Assembly (NCBI GenBank): GCA_017634595.1
Contig: JAGBNC010000006.1
Location: 62,001 to 126,000 of the forward strand
Direction of reading: 5' to 3'
Length of the DNA stretch: 64,000 nucleotides
Origin: Bacteroidales bacterium
Lineage (GTDB): Bacteria; Bacteroidota; Bacteroidia; Bacteroidales; UBA932
The notes beneath the pieces are model-generated. The model did not search any database. It was given only the letters and a program-made list of their open reading frames with translations, and was not told the origin of the DNA. Below, in pieces: positions 32,219 through 42,379 of the stretch; within the stretch, counting starts at the first letter, position 1, and each line of letters opens with the position of its first letter. Position numbers and translations under genes: made by a program.

Positions 32219-33748
32219 TCAGTGTTTAAAGTGGCGTACGCCTGTGAAGAGCATCACTATTCCCAATTCATCAGCTTTGGCAATGGCTTCGGCATCGCGT
32301 ATGCTTCCGCCGGGCTGGACTATGGCCGCCACTCCGTACTCAGCCGCCAGCGCGACCGTATCGTCGAACGGCAGGAAGCCGTCCGAAGCAAGAATGAGTC
32401 CGTCGGCAAAGCCGGCAGCACGGGCCTCTTCCAGAGCTATGTGGGCAGAGCCTACCCGGTTGGTCTGACCGGCCCCTATGCCTATGGTATGGCCGTCACG
32501 CACTACAGCTATTGCATTGGATTTGACATGCTTGACTATCTTCCAGCCGAATTCGAGATCTTTCATGATAGCGGCAGAAGGCTTAGCCTTGGTCACGCAC
32601 ATATCTTCGGTAATGCGCTCCACTTGCGTATCCAGCTGCTGCACCAGAAGGCCTCCGGTAACTCCCACATATTGAGGCACGGCTGCGTCTGAATGAGTCA
32701 TATCCACCTCCAGCACGCGCAGGTTCTTCTTTGACGATAGAATCTCAAGAGCCTCAGGCGTGTAGGAAGGCGCTATCACTATCTCCAGGAAAATGGGCTT
32801 CATCCCAAGTGCCACCTCAGCGGTAAGCTCCCTGTTCACACCCACTATGCCTCCGTAGATGCTCACCTTGTCGGCCTCGTACGCAGCCTGCCATGCCTCT
32901 TCGATCGTGGCGCCCACTGCAGCTCCGCAGGGGTTCATGTGCTTAAGCGCAAGGCAGAAAGGCTCGCTGAAATCGCGGAGCACGTTAAGGGCCGCATTGG
33001 CGTCTTGTATATTATTGTACGACAGTTCCTTGCCCTGTATCTGCCGGGCAAACGCGAGGGAGAAGGGCACAGGTTTCATGTCCGAATAGAAGGTCGCCTG
33101 TTGATGAGGGTTCTCGCCATAGCGCAGATCCTGCTTGAAGTCGAATTCGAGGAAGAGCTTTTCGGGAAGGCCGGCCCGAGAGCGCATGTAGGACGCAATG
33201 CAGCTGTCGTATTCTGCCGTATGGGTGTAGGCCTTAGCAGAAAGCTTGAGGCGCGTCTGCTGTGAGGTCCGGCCGTGTGTATGCAGCTCGGAGAGCACTA
33301 AATCGTAGTCTGAAGGATCGCATACTATGGTGACGTCTTTCCAGTTCTTGGCTGCCGAGCGCACCATGGAAGGACCGCCGATATCGATATTCTCAATCGC
33401 CTCTTCCAACGTCACCCCTTCCTTGGCTATAGTCTGGCGGAAGGGATACAGATTCACGCACACAAGGTCGATGGTATCTATACCGTTCTCGGCAAGAGTC
33501 TCCATGTGGGCGGGAAGGTCACGGCGGGCAAGGATACCTCCGTGCACTTTGGGGTGCAGGGTCTTGACGCGCCCGTCGAGTATCTCGGGGAAGCCCGTAA
33601 CTTCGCTGATACCTATGGTCTTCACGCCCTCGCTCTCGAGGAGCTTCTGAGTACCGCCTGTGGCTACTATCTCCCAGCCCAGATCAACAAGGCCCTGCAC
33701 GAAGGCAAGCAGGCCTGTTTTATCGCTTACGCTTACTAATGCTCTCAT
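32219..33748 (-). CDS. purH: AICAR transformylase/IMP cyclohydrolase
   Basis: A bifunctional enzyme (509 aa) for the last two steps to IMP. The N-terminal MGS-like cyclohydrolase domain begins MRALVSVSDKTGLLAFVQ and has GGTQKLLESEGV and DGRVKTLHPKVHGGILARR. The transformylase domain has the catalytic segment CLALKHMNPCGAAVG and SDGFLPFDDTV near the end. The start overlaps the purN stop by four bases. It uses 10-formyl-THF supplied by FolD. Confidence 0.96.
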   Translation of the reverse strand: MRALVSVSDKTGLLAFVQGLVDLGWEIVATGGTQKLLESEGVKTIGISEVTGFPEILDGRVKTLHPKVHGGILARRDLPAHMETLAENGIDTIDLVCVNLYPFRQTIAKEGVTLEEAIENIDIGGPSMVRSAAKNWKDVTIVCDPSDYDLVLSELHTHGRTSQQTRLKLSAKAYTHTAEYDSCIASYMRSRAGLPEKLFLEFDFKQDLRYGENPHQQATFYSDMKPVPFSLAFARQIQGKELSYNNIQDANAALNVLRDFSEPFCLALKHMNPCGAAVGATIEEAWQAAYEADKVSIYGGIVGVNRELTAEVALGMKPIFLEIVIAPSYTPEALEILSSKKNLRVLEVDMTHSDAAVPQYVGVTGGLLVQQLDTQVERITEDMCVTKAKPSAAIMKDLEFGWKIVKHVKSNAIAVVRDGHTIGIGAGQTNRVGSAHIALEEARAAGFADGLILASDGFLPFDDTVALAAEYGVAAIVQPGGSIRDAEAIAKADELGIVMLFTGVRHFKH

Positions 33749-34305
33749 TGAATAAGTTTTGAAATTGTTTCTACGTATAATTGATGTTCTATTTTCTGCC
33801 CTATCCGGTGCACTTCCTCGGGATCGTAGCCGTCGTATTCAAATGCCCTCTGGGCTATGATCCTTCCGCCGTCCAGGTCGGAATTGACCCAATGGATGCT
33901 GATACCGTACACTTTGACCCCGTACGCTACAGCCTGCTCCACCGCATGAGCTCCTTTGAAGGCGGGAAGAAGCGACGGGTGGATGTTGATGATACGTCCT
34001 TCATACGCTTTAAGCAGCACGTCCCCGACTATTCTCATATAGCCGGCAAGGCACACAAGATCTACTCCCGCCTCATCCAGCAGACGCACGATTTCGGTCT
34101 CGAAGACCTCTTTGGAAGGATAGTCCTTAGGAGAAAAGACAAAGGACGGGATGCCCCTGCAAGCAGCCTTAGCGACTACCGCAGCACCCGGCTTGTCACA
34201 CACCATCAGCACCACGGAAGCATCCAGCCTTCCGTCTGCGCAGGCATCGGCAATGGCCTCGAAATTACTGCCCGTCCCGCTTGCGAACACCGCTAGTTTC
34301 TTCAT
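33745..34305 (-). CDS. purN: GAR formyltransferase
   Basis: Transfers the formyl group of 10-formyl-THF to GAR, the third step. It begins MKKLAVFASGTGSNFEAIAD and has VCLAGYMRIVG and the catalytic segment INIHPSLLPAFKGAHAVEQA with the conserved Asn and His. The later Asp is present in the loop SDLDGGRIIA, where many homologues read LDTG. Length 186 is normal. It overlaps purH by four bases. Confidence 0.93.
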   Translation of the reverse strand: MKKLAVFASGTGSNFEAIADACADGRLDASVVLMVCDKPGAAVVAKAACRGIPSFVFSPKDYPSKEVFETEIVRLLDEAGVDLVCLAGYMRIVGDVLLKAYEGRIINIHPSLLPAFKGAHAVEQAVAYGVKVYGISIHWVNSDLDGGRIIAQRAFEYDGYDPEEVHRIGQKIEHQLYVETISKLIQ

Positions 34306-34313
34306 GCGCCGCG

Positions 34314-35339
34314 CTATTTAATGACAACTCCGGGTCGGTCGGTGACACGTCCGATGACTGACGCCCTTTCGCCGCTGGCCTCAAGGATGGAAATGGCTTT
34401 CGCCGCCTCGGCTTCATCCATCACCGCAACCATTCCTATTCCCATATTGAAGATATTGAACATCTCCCGATGAGGCACATGGCCCCACTTTTCCAGCATA
34501 CGGAAGACGGGAAGAATCTCCCAGCTACCCTCCTGAATCTCAATCCCCTGCCCTTCATGCAGGACACGCGGAATGTTTTCATCGAACCCGCCGCCGGTAA
34601 TATGGCAGATGCCGTGCACGTCGCATGAGCGGATGACCTGCAGCATCTGCTTCACATAGATCTTGGTGGGAGTAAGGAGCACCTCTCCGAGCAGCTTCCT
34701 TCCGAATTCAGGGACGGGGTCGGTATAGGACAGGCCGGCGTCGGCCACAATCTTCCGGACAAGGCTGAAGCCGTTAGAATGTACACCGCTGGAAGCCACG
34801 CCCACGAGGACGTCGCCCGCCTTAACCTTCGAGCCATCTATAAGCTTGGATTTTTCAACCACTCCCGTAGTATAACCGGCAATATCATATTCCCCTTCTG
34901 CATACATTCCGGGCATCTCAGCAGTCTCTCCGCCCACAAGGGCGCATCCGGCCTGCCGGCACCCTTCAGCGACTCCGGCCACTATGGCTTCGACTTTTGA
35001 CGGCACATTGTGGCCGAGGGCGACATAATCCAGGAAGATCAGCGGCTCCGCCCCCTGGGCAAGTACATCGTTAACGCACATCGCAACGGCATCGATCCCT
35101 ATGGTGTCGTGCTTGTCCATGGCAAAGGCGATCTTCAGTTTGGTGCCTACGCCGTCGGTGCCGCTTACAAGCACGGGCTCCCTGACGTTCAGGGCCGAAA
35201 GGTCGAACATCCCGCCGAAGGAACCTATGTTTCCCATAGAGCCGGAACGCGCCGTAGATGCTACATGCTGCTTTATTCTCCTGACTACCTCATAACCGGC
35301 TTCGAGGTTCACGCCGGCGTTTTCGTAAGACTGAGCCAT
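34314..35339 (-). CDS. purM: AIR synthetase
   Basis: Phosphoribosylformylglycinamidine cyclo-ligase (341 aa), the fifth step, closing the imidazole ring with ATP. It shows [20 protein letters not shown] at the N-terminus, [40 protein letters not shown], and the Gly-rich [15 protein letters not shown] near residue 230. It lies one base beyond the purF stop and eight bases before purN. Confidence 0.95.
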   Translation of the reverse strand: MAQSYENAGVNLEAGYEVVRRIKQHVASTARSGSMGNIGSFGGMFDLSALNVREPVLVSGTDGVGTKLKIAFAMDKHDTIGIDAVAMCVNDVLAQGAEPLIFLDYVALGHNVPSKVEAIVAGVAEGCRQAGCALVGGETAEMPGMYAEGEYDIAGYTTGVVEKSKLIDGSKVKAGDVLVGVASSGVHSNGFSLVRKIVADAGLSYTDPVPEFGRKLLGEVLLTPTKIYVKQMLQVIRSCDVHGICHITGGGFDENIPRVLHEGQGIEIQEGSWEILPVFRMLEKWGHVPHREMFNIFNMGIGMVAVMDEAEAAKAISILEASGERASVIGRVTDRPGVVIK

Positions 35340-35340
35340 G

Positions 35341-36699
35341 CTATTCTTTGATAATATTATCGTCGTACAACAATGTAGGATATTCTCCTGTAAAACATGC
35401 CTGACAAGGATCGGCGCAGCCGAAACACGAGTCGCGGGTGGATTCAGGGCTGAGATAACCGAGGGAGTCGGCCTCTATAGCCTTGCAGGCCTCTTCAAGG
35501 GTCCGGTGCGAACAGAGCAATTCCTCGGGGGTAGATGTATCCACTCCATAATGGCAGGTAAAGCGCATCATGGGACTTGCAATGCGCACATGCACTTCTG
35601 CTGCTCCTGCCTCGCGGAGAAGCTTTACTATCTTAAGGCAAGTGGTTCCACGCACAATGGAATCGTCCACAAGTGCTATGCGCTTACCGTTCACTATGCT
35701 GCGCACCGGCGAGAGCTTCATCTTGACGCCAAGCTCGCGCATGCTCTGGACAGGCTGGATGAAGGTCCTCCCTACATATTTATGCTTGACCAGGCCCATC
35801 TCAAAGGGGATCCCGCTCTCTTCTGCATAGCCGATTGCGGCACTCAGGCCGGACTCGGGCACGCCTATTACTATATCCGCCTGGGCGGGGCACTCCCTGA
35901 AGAGGCGGCGGCCCGCTTCTTTGCGGTAGGCATGGACGTTGCAGCCGTCGATGTCGCTGTCGGGCCTGGCAAAATAGATGTAATCCATGGCGCACATACG
36001 ATGGCGGGAGAAACGGGAGTACAGCGTGCTGCGGATCCCGTTCTCATCGAAAGAGACTATCTCTCCCGGCTTTACGTCACGTATGAATTCAGCCCCCATG
36101 ATGCCGAATGCGCAAGACTCGCTGCTCACCACGAAGCCATCTCCCAGACGCCCGATGCAGAGGGGCTTGATGCCGTATTTGTCGCGGCATGCATACACGC
36201 GGCTCCGGGTCATGATGACGAAGGAAAAGCCCCCCTCCATCATATTAAGAGCCTTCACAATCCGCTCTATCCTGTCCTCCTTGTTGTTCTTTTTGATAAG
36301 ATGTGCAAGCAGTTCACTGTCCCTGTCTGTCTGAAAGATAGTGCCATGTTTCTCTAGATAATCAGCAATCTGCCTGGAATTCACCAAATTGCCTTCGCCC
36401 GCAACGACGAAGTTCCCGCTCTTGTGACGGAAATAAAGAGGCTCCACGTTTTCCGGTCCGCCATTGGAAGCATTTGCATACTTTACGCTGCCTACGCCCA
36501 TAGAGCCCTTCAGGCCCTCTATCTCACCATTGGTGAAAATCTCGCTCAGCAGTCCCTGGCCGCGATACCGGTACGACTTGCCGTACTCGTCGAAGGTGGC
36601 TATTCCGCCGCCCTCCTGTCCGCGGTGCTGCAGATTGTGGAGGCCATAATAAATGTAGGTCGAAGCGTCTTTAACGCCATAAACTGCAAGTACACCCAT
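35341..36699 (-). CDS. purF: Amidophosphoribosyltransferase-like PurF with degenerate glutaminase domain
   Basis: Belongs to the B. subtilis PurF type (452 aa), which makes phosphoribosylamine from PRPP and glutamine. The phosphoribosyltransferase part is intact ([18 protein letters not shown]), and cluster-ligand cysteines look present ([29 protein letters not shown]). The Ntn-glutaminase part is not: the catalytic N-terminal Cys is Met in MGVLAVYG, where the family has CGVFG. The Arg of GHVRYAT is Lys in GSVKYAN, and the oxyanion-hole Asn of AHNGNL is Glu in AGEGNL. No in-frame upstream Cys exists before a stop. It would need ammonia or another donor; a second PurF may lie elsewhere. Confidence 0.9.
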   Translation of the reverse strand: MGVLAVYGVKDASTYIYYGLHNLQHRGQEGGGIATFDEYGKSYRYRGQGLLSEIFTNGEIEGLKGSMGVGSVKYANASNGGPENVEPLYFRHKSGNFVVAGEGNLVNSRQIADYLEKHGTIFQTDRDSELLAHLIKKNNKEDRIERIVKALNMMEGGFSFVIMTRSRVYACRDKYGIKPLCIGRLGDGFVVSSESCAFGIMGAEFIRDVKPGEIVSFDENGIRSTLYSRFSRHRMCAMDYIYFARPDSDIDGCNVHAYRKEAGRRLFRECPAQADIVIGVPESGLSAAIGYAEESGIPFEMGLVKHKYVGRTFIQPVQSMRELGVKMKLSPVRSIVNGKRIALVDDSIVRGTTCLKIVKLLREAGAAEVHVRIASPMMRFTCHYGVDTSTPEELLCSHRTLEEACKAIEADSLGYLSPESTRDSCFGCADPCQACFTGEYPTLLYDDNIIKE

Positions 36700-36703
36700 A
36701 TCT

Positions 36704-37426
36704 TTAGTTTGCCATTATGTTCTCAAGTCTTTCCAAAACGGTACGATATGATGCCACGACATCGCTGAGATCCAGGCGGAAACGGTCCTTGTCAAGCCGT
36801 TCGCCCGTAGCTTCATCCCAGAGGCGGCAAGTGTCGGGACTGATTTCGTCGGAGAGAATGAGTTCGCCGTTGTCAGAGGTGCGGCCGAACTCCAGCTTCA
36901 TGTCCACCAGCTCAATGCCGGCCTTATGGAAGAGGGCTTCCAGAAGAGAACCGGCCTTGCGGGCAACGGCCACCATGATATCCAGCTCCTCGTATGAAGC
37001 GAGCCCCAGCGCCACTGCATGGTGCTTGTTGATGACAGGATTGTCAAGGGCGTCATCGTTATACTGCAGGTCAACGATGGTGTTGCCGGGGCAGAAGCCG
37101 TCTTCGACTCCGAGGCGCACCGCAAGGGTCCCCGCTATCCTTTTACGCCAGAATACCTCAATGGGGATTACTTCTATCTTGCGGCAAAGCTGCTCGCGCT
37201 CACCTGTCTGTTCGATGAAATGGGTACGCACTCCGTTATGGTTGAGATATCCCAGGAGCATGGCGGAAATGCGGTTGGTGAGCAAGCCTTTCCCGTCAAA
37301 ACGAGCACGCTTGATGCTATTGTAGGCGAGGGTCACGTCCTTGAAGTGGAAGATGACCTTATGAGGATCTTCGGTCGCAAAGACCTGCTTCTCGTTTCCG
37401 TCGAATACCAATTCTTTCTTTATCAT
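36704..37426 (-). CDS. purC: SAICAR synthase, B. subtilis-like copy
   Basis: 240 aa; joins aspartate to CAIR. It matches the common bacterial PurC: VIPIEVFWRKRIAGTLAVRL, INKHHAVALG, VDMKLEFGR and the substrate motif SDEISPDTCRLWDEATGERL. The N-terminal ATP loop, usually GKAKK, reads GNEKQ here, a change at normally conserved Lys positions. It overlaps purL by four bases and lies four bases from purF. A second PurC of a different subfamily opens the cluster at 42293. Confidence 0.92.
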   Translation of the reverse strand: MIKKELVFDGNEKQVFATEDPHKVIFHFKDVTLAYNSIKRARFDGKGLLTNRISAMLLGYLNHNGVRTHFIEQTGEREQLCRKIEVIPIEVFWRKRIAGTLAVRLGVEDGFCPGNTIVDLQYNDDALDNPVINKHHAVALGLASYEELDIMVAVARKAGSLLEALFHKAGIELVDMKLEFGRTSDNGELILSDEISPDTCRLWDEATGERLDKDRFRLDLSDVVASYRTVLERLENIMAN

Positions 37427-40400
37427 ATCTTTCTGAAATAATTCACGGCGTTTTCAAAAATGGGCTGACTGCAATTCCCGGAGATATTCTTGAACAGATT
37501 GCTCTCGTAGCGCTCGCTGTGCCCCATCTTGCCAAGTATATGTCCGTCGGGGCTCAGGATGCCTTCTATGTCATAGTATGAGCCATTGGGATTGTCCACA
37601 TAACGGAAGGCCACTTGCCCGTTTGCAAACAGCTCCCTGGCGAGGGCTTCATTAACTACGAACTTGCCTTCTCCATGGCTGAATGCGACAGAGTGCCTTT
37701 CTCCCGGCTTGAATGAAGAAAGCCAGGGGGAATCCACCGATACCACTTCGGTGGTAGCAATGAGCGAGACATGGCGGTTGATGTCGTTACGGGAGAGCGT
37801 AGGCGACTCTGCCGTAACGCAGCCTGGCTTCCCATAAGGAAGAAGCCCGCTCTTTACCAGGGCCTGGAAACCGTTGCAGATGCCAAGTATAAGACCTCCG
37901 CGGGAAAGCAGCCCAGTAATAGCCTCACTCACCTTGGCATTGGCGATGACGTCGGCTATGAATTTTCCGCTGCCGTCCGGCTCATCACCGGAGGAAAAGC
38001 CTCCGCAGAAAGCAAGGATATGGCTGCGGGAAATCCTCTCCGCGAGGCCGTCGATCGACAGCAGCACATCTTTAGGCGTAAGGTTCCTGAAAATGAAGGG
38101 CTGCACCTCGGCCCCGGCTGCCCGGAATGCCTTGGCGGTGTCGAAATCACAGTTGGTGCCCGGGAAAACCGGCATGCACACTACCGGATGCTCTACCGCA
38201 TCGCCGGGATAGGGCAAGACTGGCCGTTTAGGGCTATCATCGCCCATAGCAGATTGCCTTCGGACGTCGGGGACGCGGGGCGGATACAGCTTGAAATAAC
38301 GGGCCTCGTAAGCCTCCTCCAGCATGTCAAGCTCCATCTCGCATCCGTTAATACAGATTCCGCCGGCAATCACTTCGCCAAGCCGCTCAGCTGAAGGAAA
38401 ATCCAGATCTTCAGTGCTCTCGACAAGCACCGAGCCATAGCCCAGCGAGAAGAGGCCGTCTTCCGGGCACTCCACCTTCACTCCGAGAGCGTTACCCAGA
38501 CTCATTTTCACCAGTCCCTCGGCCACGCCGCCATACGAAAGCGACCATGCGCTCACGATTATGCCGGACTGGATCTGCGAATGAAGATAATCCCAGTTGC
38601 GTTTGAGGGCTTCCGTATCGGGCATGTGATTGCTCAGAGGCGTATGACGAATAAGCCAGATACTGTGTCCGGCCTTCTTGAATTCGGGGGATATGACCCC
38701 ACGCGCATCTACTGTGGTGATGCCGAAAGCCACCAGGGTGGGAGGCACATGGATATGCTCAAATGTGCCGCTCATCGAGTCTTTTCCACCAATGGAAGGC
38801 AAGCCGAGGGCGGCCTGCATCTTGAGCGCTCCGAGAAGGGAGGCTAGAGGTTTGCCCCAGCTGTGGGGATCAGATGTCATCCTTTCGAAGTATTCCTGGT
38901 AGGAAAAGCGCATCCCGGACCAGTCAGCGCCGGAACAAGCCACCTTGGTGCATGCTTCAACCACCGAATAGGCAGCAGCATGATAAGGGCTCCATACGGC
39001 AAGGTCGGGATTGTAGCCCCAGGCCATCACGCTGGCAGTATCGGTATATCCGCTTACCGGCAGCTTCTGTACAGAGACCTGAGTCTCGGTGGCTTGTCTG
39101 CGTCCGCCGTATGGCATAAGCACGGTGGAGCGGCCTATGGTGGAATCGAACATCTCGACCATGCCCTTCTGCGATGCCACGTTGGCGGATCCCATCAGAT
39201 CGGCCATTTTCTCGGGAAGTGTCGCTCCGTCGTACTTGCGCACGAAAGGATTGCGGTCTTCGACTGCCGATATCGTGGCACGGGCATAATGTTTGGCCCC
39301 GGCACTGTCGATAAACTCCCTTGAAAGGTCGCAGACCAGGCTCTCGCCATTGAACATCCGCATCCTGCCCGTACCCGTCACATCGGCCACATGGGTTACT
39401 TCTACATTATCAGCGGCGCACAGCGCACAGAAATCGTCCACATCCTCTGCTTCCACCACCACAGCCATCCTCTCCTGCGACTCACTTATGGCAAGTTCGG
39501 TGGCATTCAGGCCTGCATATTTCACCGGAACCCTGTCCAGGTGGATATCCAGCCCGGCGGCAAGTTCGCCAATGGCGACGCTCACTCCGCCCGCACCGAA
39601 ATCGTTGCTCTTTTTGATGAGACGGGTGACTTCCGGACGGCGGAAAAGCCTCTGGAGTTGACGTTCTTCGGGAGCATTCCCCTTCTGCACCTCACTCCCG
39701 CAGGTCTCGAGTGAAGCCTCCGTGTGTTCTTTGGAAGAGCCCGTAGCTCCACCTATGCCGTCACGCCCAGTACGTCCTCCGAGCAAGAGGACCGCATCAC
39801 CGGGCGCAGGACTCTCGCGCCGCACGTCTGATGCCTTCACGGCCCCGACGACAGCACCTATCTCCATCCTCTTCGCTGTATAACCTTCTGAATATATTTC
39901 CCGTACGTGGGTGGTGGCGAGCCCTATCTGGTTGCCATAACTGGAATAACCTCCGGCCGCCTTGCGGCTTATAAGCCTCTGGGGCAGTTTGCCGGGGATG
40001 GTATTCGCCACGGCGGTCCTGATATCCCCCGCACCGGTAACACGCATTGCCTGATATACATACGCCCTGCCGGACAGAGGGTCGCGGATGGCGCCCCCGA
40101 GGCAGGTCGCCGCGCCGCCGAATGGCTCAATCTCGGTGGGGTGGTTGTGGGTTTCGTTCTTGAACTGCAGCAGCCACTTCTGCATCTGTCCGTCCACATC
40201 TACGTCCACGAAGATGCTGCATGCGTTGTTTTCCTCGCTTTGCTCAAGGTCATTGAGTTTGCCTTGCTTGCGAAGCCACCTTGCGCCAATTGTGGCAAGT
40301 TCCATGAGGCACACGGGCTTGTCGCTGCGTCCCAGCTCCTCGCGCATCTTCCTGAACAGTCCGAGGGAATCTTCCAGCTCATCTTTAATGAAGGACTCAT

Positions 40401-41103
40401 CGATTCTTATCTCCTCGAGTTCGGATGTGAAGGTGGTGTGGCGGCAGTGGTCGCTCCAGTAGGTATCCAGAATGCGGAGCTCCGTCTCGGTGGGGACGCG
40501 CCCTTCCGCCTTGAAATACTTCACCACCTCCCGGAGGTCGTCCACATTCATGGCAAGGCCGTGGGAACGGCAGAAAGCGGCATATTCCTCTTCCGGCATG
40601 GCAGTAAAGCCCGAAAGGTCTTCCAGTGGCTTCACGTCAGCCTGCTCTGCAATTACCAGTTTGCCGAGGTCCTTGCGCCTGCATTCCACTGGATTGATGA
40701 AATAGTGGGCCACCTTTTCTACAATAGCATCGGGTGTATCGTCATCGAAAAGCAGGAGCTTCGAGCTTTTGATAGTGATATCTGCTGAAGGATCAATCAG
40801 ATGCACGCAGTCCACGGCGGAGGAGGCGCGCTGGTCGAACTGTCCGGGGATGTATTCAACTGCCAGATACTTTTTCCCCGTAAGGTCGAGCGTATCGCTC
40901 ACATTGTCCGTCACCACTTCCCCGAACACGCGATAGCGGCATGACTGCAGAAGAGCTTCGCTGAAGCCGAAAAGGTCATACACGTTCAACAGCCTCAATT
41001 CCCTGAGCTGCAGTGAAAGGTTTTCGTTAAGTTCGGCACGGAGACAATCGGCCTCCACGCGGAAACTTTCTTTTTTTTCTACGAATAGACGTCTGGCGTT
41101 CAT
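37423..41103 (-). CDS. purL: Phosphoribosylformylglycinamidine synthase, single-chain
   Basis: A 1226-residue fused enzyme for the fourth step. An N-terminal PurS-like region is followed by two AIRS-type halves with ETHNHPTEIEPFGGAATCLG and GGKDSMSGTFEHIHVPPTLV. The C-terminal class I glutaminase has its catalytic Cys in LGICNGFQALVKSG and the His/Glu pair in AFSHGEGKF. This glutaminase looks active, in contrast to that of the neighbouring PurF. The gene begins 42 bases after purE, beyond a hairpin, and may be the first gene of the longer purine transcript. Confidence 0.96.
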   Translation of the reverse strand: MNARRLFVEKKESFRVEADCLRAELNENLSLQLRELRLLNVYDLFGFSEALLQSCRYRVFGEVVTDNVSDTLDLTGKKYLAVEYIPGQFDQRASSAVDCVHLIDPSADITIKSSKLLLFDDDTPDAIVEKVAHYFINPVECRRKDLGKLVIAEQADVKPLEDLSGFTAMPEEEYAAFCRSHGLAMNVDDLREVVKYFKAEGRVPTETELRILDTYWSDHCRHTTFTSELEEIRIDESFIKDELEDSLGLFRKMREELGRSDKPVCLMELATIGARWLRKQGKLNDLEQSEENNACSIFVDVDVDGQMQKWLLQFKNETHNHPTEIEPFGGAATCLGGAIRDPLSGRAYVYQAMRVTGAGDIRTAVANTIPGKLPQRLISRKAAGGYSSYGNQIGLATTHVREIYSEGYTAKRMEIGAVVGAVKASDVRRESPAPGDAVLLLGGRTGRDGIGGATGSSKEHTEASLETCGSEVQKGNAPEERQLQRLFRRPEVTRLIKKSNDFGAGGVSVAIGELAAGLDIHLDRVPVKYAGLNATELAISESQERMAVVVEAEDVDDFCALCAADNVEVTHVADVTGTGRMRMFNGESLVCDLSREFIDSAGAKHYARATISAVEDRNPFVRKYDGATLPEKMADLMGSANVASQKGMVEMFDSTIGRSTVLMPYGGRRQATETQVSVQKLPVSGYTDTASVMAWGYNPDLAVWSPYHAAAYSVVEACTKVACSGADWSGMRFSYQEYFERMTSDPHSWGKPLASLLGALKMQAALGLPSIGGKDSMSGTFEHIHVPPTLVAFGITTVDARGVISPEFKKAGHSIWLIRHTPLSNHMPDTEALKRNWDYLHSQIQSGIIVSAWSLSYGGVAEGLVKMSLGNALGVKVECPEDGLFSLGYGSVLVESTEDLDFPSAERLGEVIAGGICINGCEMELDMLEEAYEARYFKLYPPRVPDVRRQSAMGDDSPKRPVLPYPGDAVEHPVVCMPVFPGTNCDFDTAKAFRAAGAEVQPFIFRNLTPKDVLLSIDGLAERISRSHILAFCGGFSSGDEPDGSGKFIADVIANAKVSEAITGLLSRGGLILGICNGFQALVKSGLLPYGKPGCVTAESPTLSRNDINRHVSLIATTEVVSVDSPWLSSFKPGERHSVAFSHGEGKFVVNEALARELFANGQVAFRYVDNPNGSYYDIEGILSPDGHILGKMGHSERYESNLFKNISGNCSQPIFENAVNYFRKI

Positions 41104-41106
41104 TTC

Positions 41107-41141
41107 AAAAAAAGCGTATGCCCACCGTTGCAGGTGGGCAT
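41107..41141 (-). terminator. Hairpin terminator or attenuator between purE and purL
   Basis: The minus strand has a perfect 9-bp stem (ATGCCCACC with GGTGGGCAT, 6-base loop), then ACGC and seven T, and it ends three bases before the purL ATG. It would end purC2-purE transcripts or allow partial read-through into purL. Confidence 0.65.
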
Positions 41142-41145
41142 TCTG

Positions 41146-41616
41146 TCAGATTATTGTGTTAAGGACCTTGTCACTCTGAGCCTTGCGGAATTCCTGCAGT
41201 CTTGTCGAGAGCCCGTCGTCGCCCAGGGCAAGTATAGACACCGCATAGAGCGCAGCGTTCCTGGCCCCGTCTATGGCCATGGTGGCCACGGGAATCCCGG
41301 AGGGCATCTGCACTATAGACAGCAGAGAATCCAATCCGTTGAGAGCCTTGGACTTGACAGGCACCCCGATTACGGGCAGAGTGGTGAGAGCCGCTATAAC
41401 TCCGGGCAGATGGGCGGCCCCGCCCGCACCGGCGATAATAATATCTATGCCGTTTTCGCGTGCGGCCCTGACATAGTCTGCCAGGGGCCCCGGATTGCGG
41501 TGGGCGCTCAGCACCCGCTTCTCATAGGGGATGCCGAACTCTTCGAGCGTGGAGCAGGCCGGAGACATAACGTCCCAGTCGCTTGCGCTTCCCATTATGA
41601 CAGCTACTTTGCTCAT
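41146..41616 (-). CDS. purE: N5-carboxyaminoimidazole ribonucleotide mutase
   Basis: A class I PurE (156 aa) with [34 protein letters not shown] and [20 protein letters not shown], the conserved Ser, His and Gly-rich parts. It acts on N5-CAIR and therefore normally works with PurK, which is not in this window. It overlaps purC2 by four bases and precedes the purL hairpin. Confidence 0.95.
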   Translation of the reverse strand: MSKVAVIMGSASDWDVMSPACSTLEEFGIPYEKRVLSAHRNPGPLADYVRAARENGIDIIIAGAGGAAHLPGVIAALTTLPVIGVPVKSKALNGLDSLLSIVQMPSGIPVATMAIDGARNAALYAVSILALGDDGLSTRLQEFRKAQSDKVLNTII

Positions 41617-42293
41617 GCAAAGAAAAGTTTTGAGAGTGTCATGGGATCGATGTACTTGCCGTCCTTATACACGCGCATATTGCCGGATGCAATCTCGTCA
41701 ATAAGCATCACCTGCCCGTCGGCATCGTAACCGAATTCGAACTTGATATCGTACAGCACAAGTCCCTTGGCCTTGAGATCATCAGCCACGACCTGCGTGA
41801 TGCGCTGAGTCATCTCCTTGATAGCGTCGTACTGCTCCGCACTCATGATGCCGAGCACGATAAGGCCGTCCTTGGTGACGAGAGGATCGCCTTTAGCATC
41901 GTTCTTGAAGGTCATCTCCACATAGGCGGGAAGGTCGGTCCCGGGCTCGATATACTCTCCATAGCGGCGGATGAAACTACCCACGGCTTTGTGACGGCAG
42001 ATAACTTCGAGGCCATGTCCGAACACTTTAGCCGGAAGGACTTCCATAGTAGTGTCATCAAGATTGGCACTCACATAGTGGGTGCGAATCCCTGCAGCGT
42101 TGAGTTTTTCAAAGAAATGGATTGACATCCTGAGGTTAACGTCACCTACACCCTCGATGGTAAGGCCTACGGAATTCTCACCAGGATCGAACACTCCGTC
42201 CTTTCCTGTGCAGTCGTCTTTGAATTTAAGAAGATAATGCCCGTTGTCAAGAGCAAAAACATCTTTTGTCTTGCCAGAATAAACACGTTCCAT
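41613..42293 (-). CDS. purC2: SAICAR synthase, second (Clostridia-type) copy
   Basis: A 226-residue PurC homologue starting [20 protein letters not shown]. The ATP loop GKTKD is complete, unlike that of the other copy. The substrate motif, DEISPDTCR in the other copy, reads [20 protein letters not shown] here, the form seen in a subfamily common in Clostridia. It is the first gene after the divergent promoter at 42334-42364 and overlaps purE by four bases. Both copies may be active, or one may serve another substrate. Confidence 0.85.
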   Translation of the reverse strand: MERVYSGKTKDVFALDNGHYLLKFKDDCTGKDGVFDPGENSVGLTIEGVGDVNLRMSIHFFEKLNAAGIRTHYVSANLDDTTMEVLPAKVFGHGLEVICRHKAVGSFIRRYGEYIEPGTDLPAYVEMTFKNDAKGDPLVTKDGLIVLGIMSAEQYDAIKEMTQRITQVVADDLKAKGLVLYDIKFEFGYDADGQVMLIDEIASGNMRVYKDGKYIDPMTLSKLFFA

Positions 42294-42333
42294 TATTATA
42301 TAAGGTTATGAAGGTCCCACCAACAACAAATGA

Positions 42334-42364
42334 CAAATTTACACCTTTTTTCGGATTTTTGAAA
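42334..42364 (-). promoter_or_regulatory. Promoter of the purine cluster
   Basis: The minus strand carries TTTC (42361-42364; consensus TTTG), 19 bases, then TAAATTTG (42334-42341), an exact -7 match, 41 bases before the purC2 ATG. Confidence 0.7.
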
Positions 42365-42379
42365 GGTATTTGACGCTTC

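Noticed and set aside
36660..36699. Upstream start that would restore the PurF catalytic Cys
   Set aside because: The in-frame codons before the ATG read W-Q-T-K-D preceded by a stop; no Cys is available.
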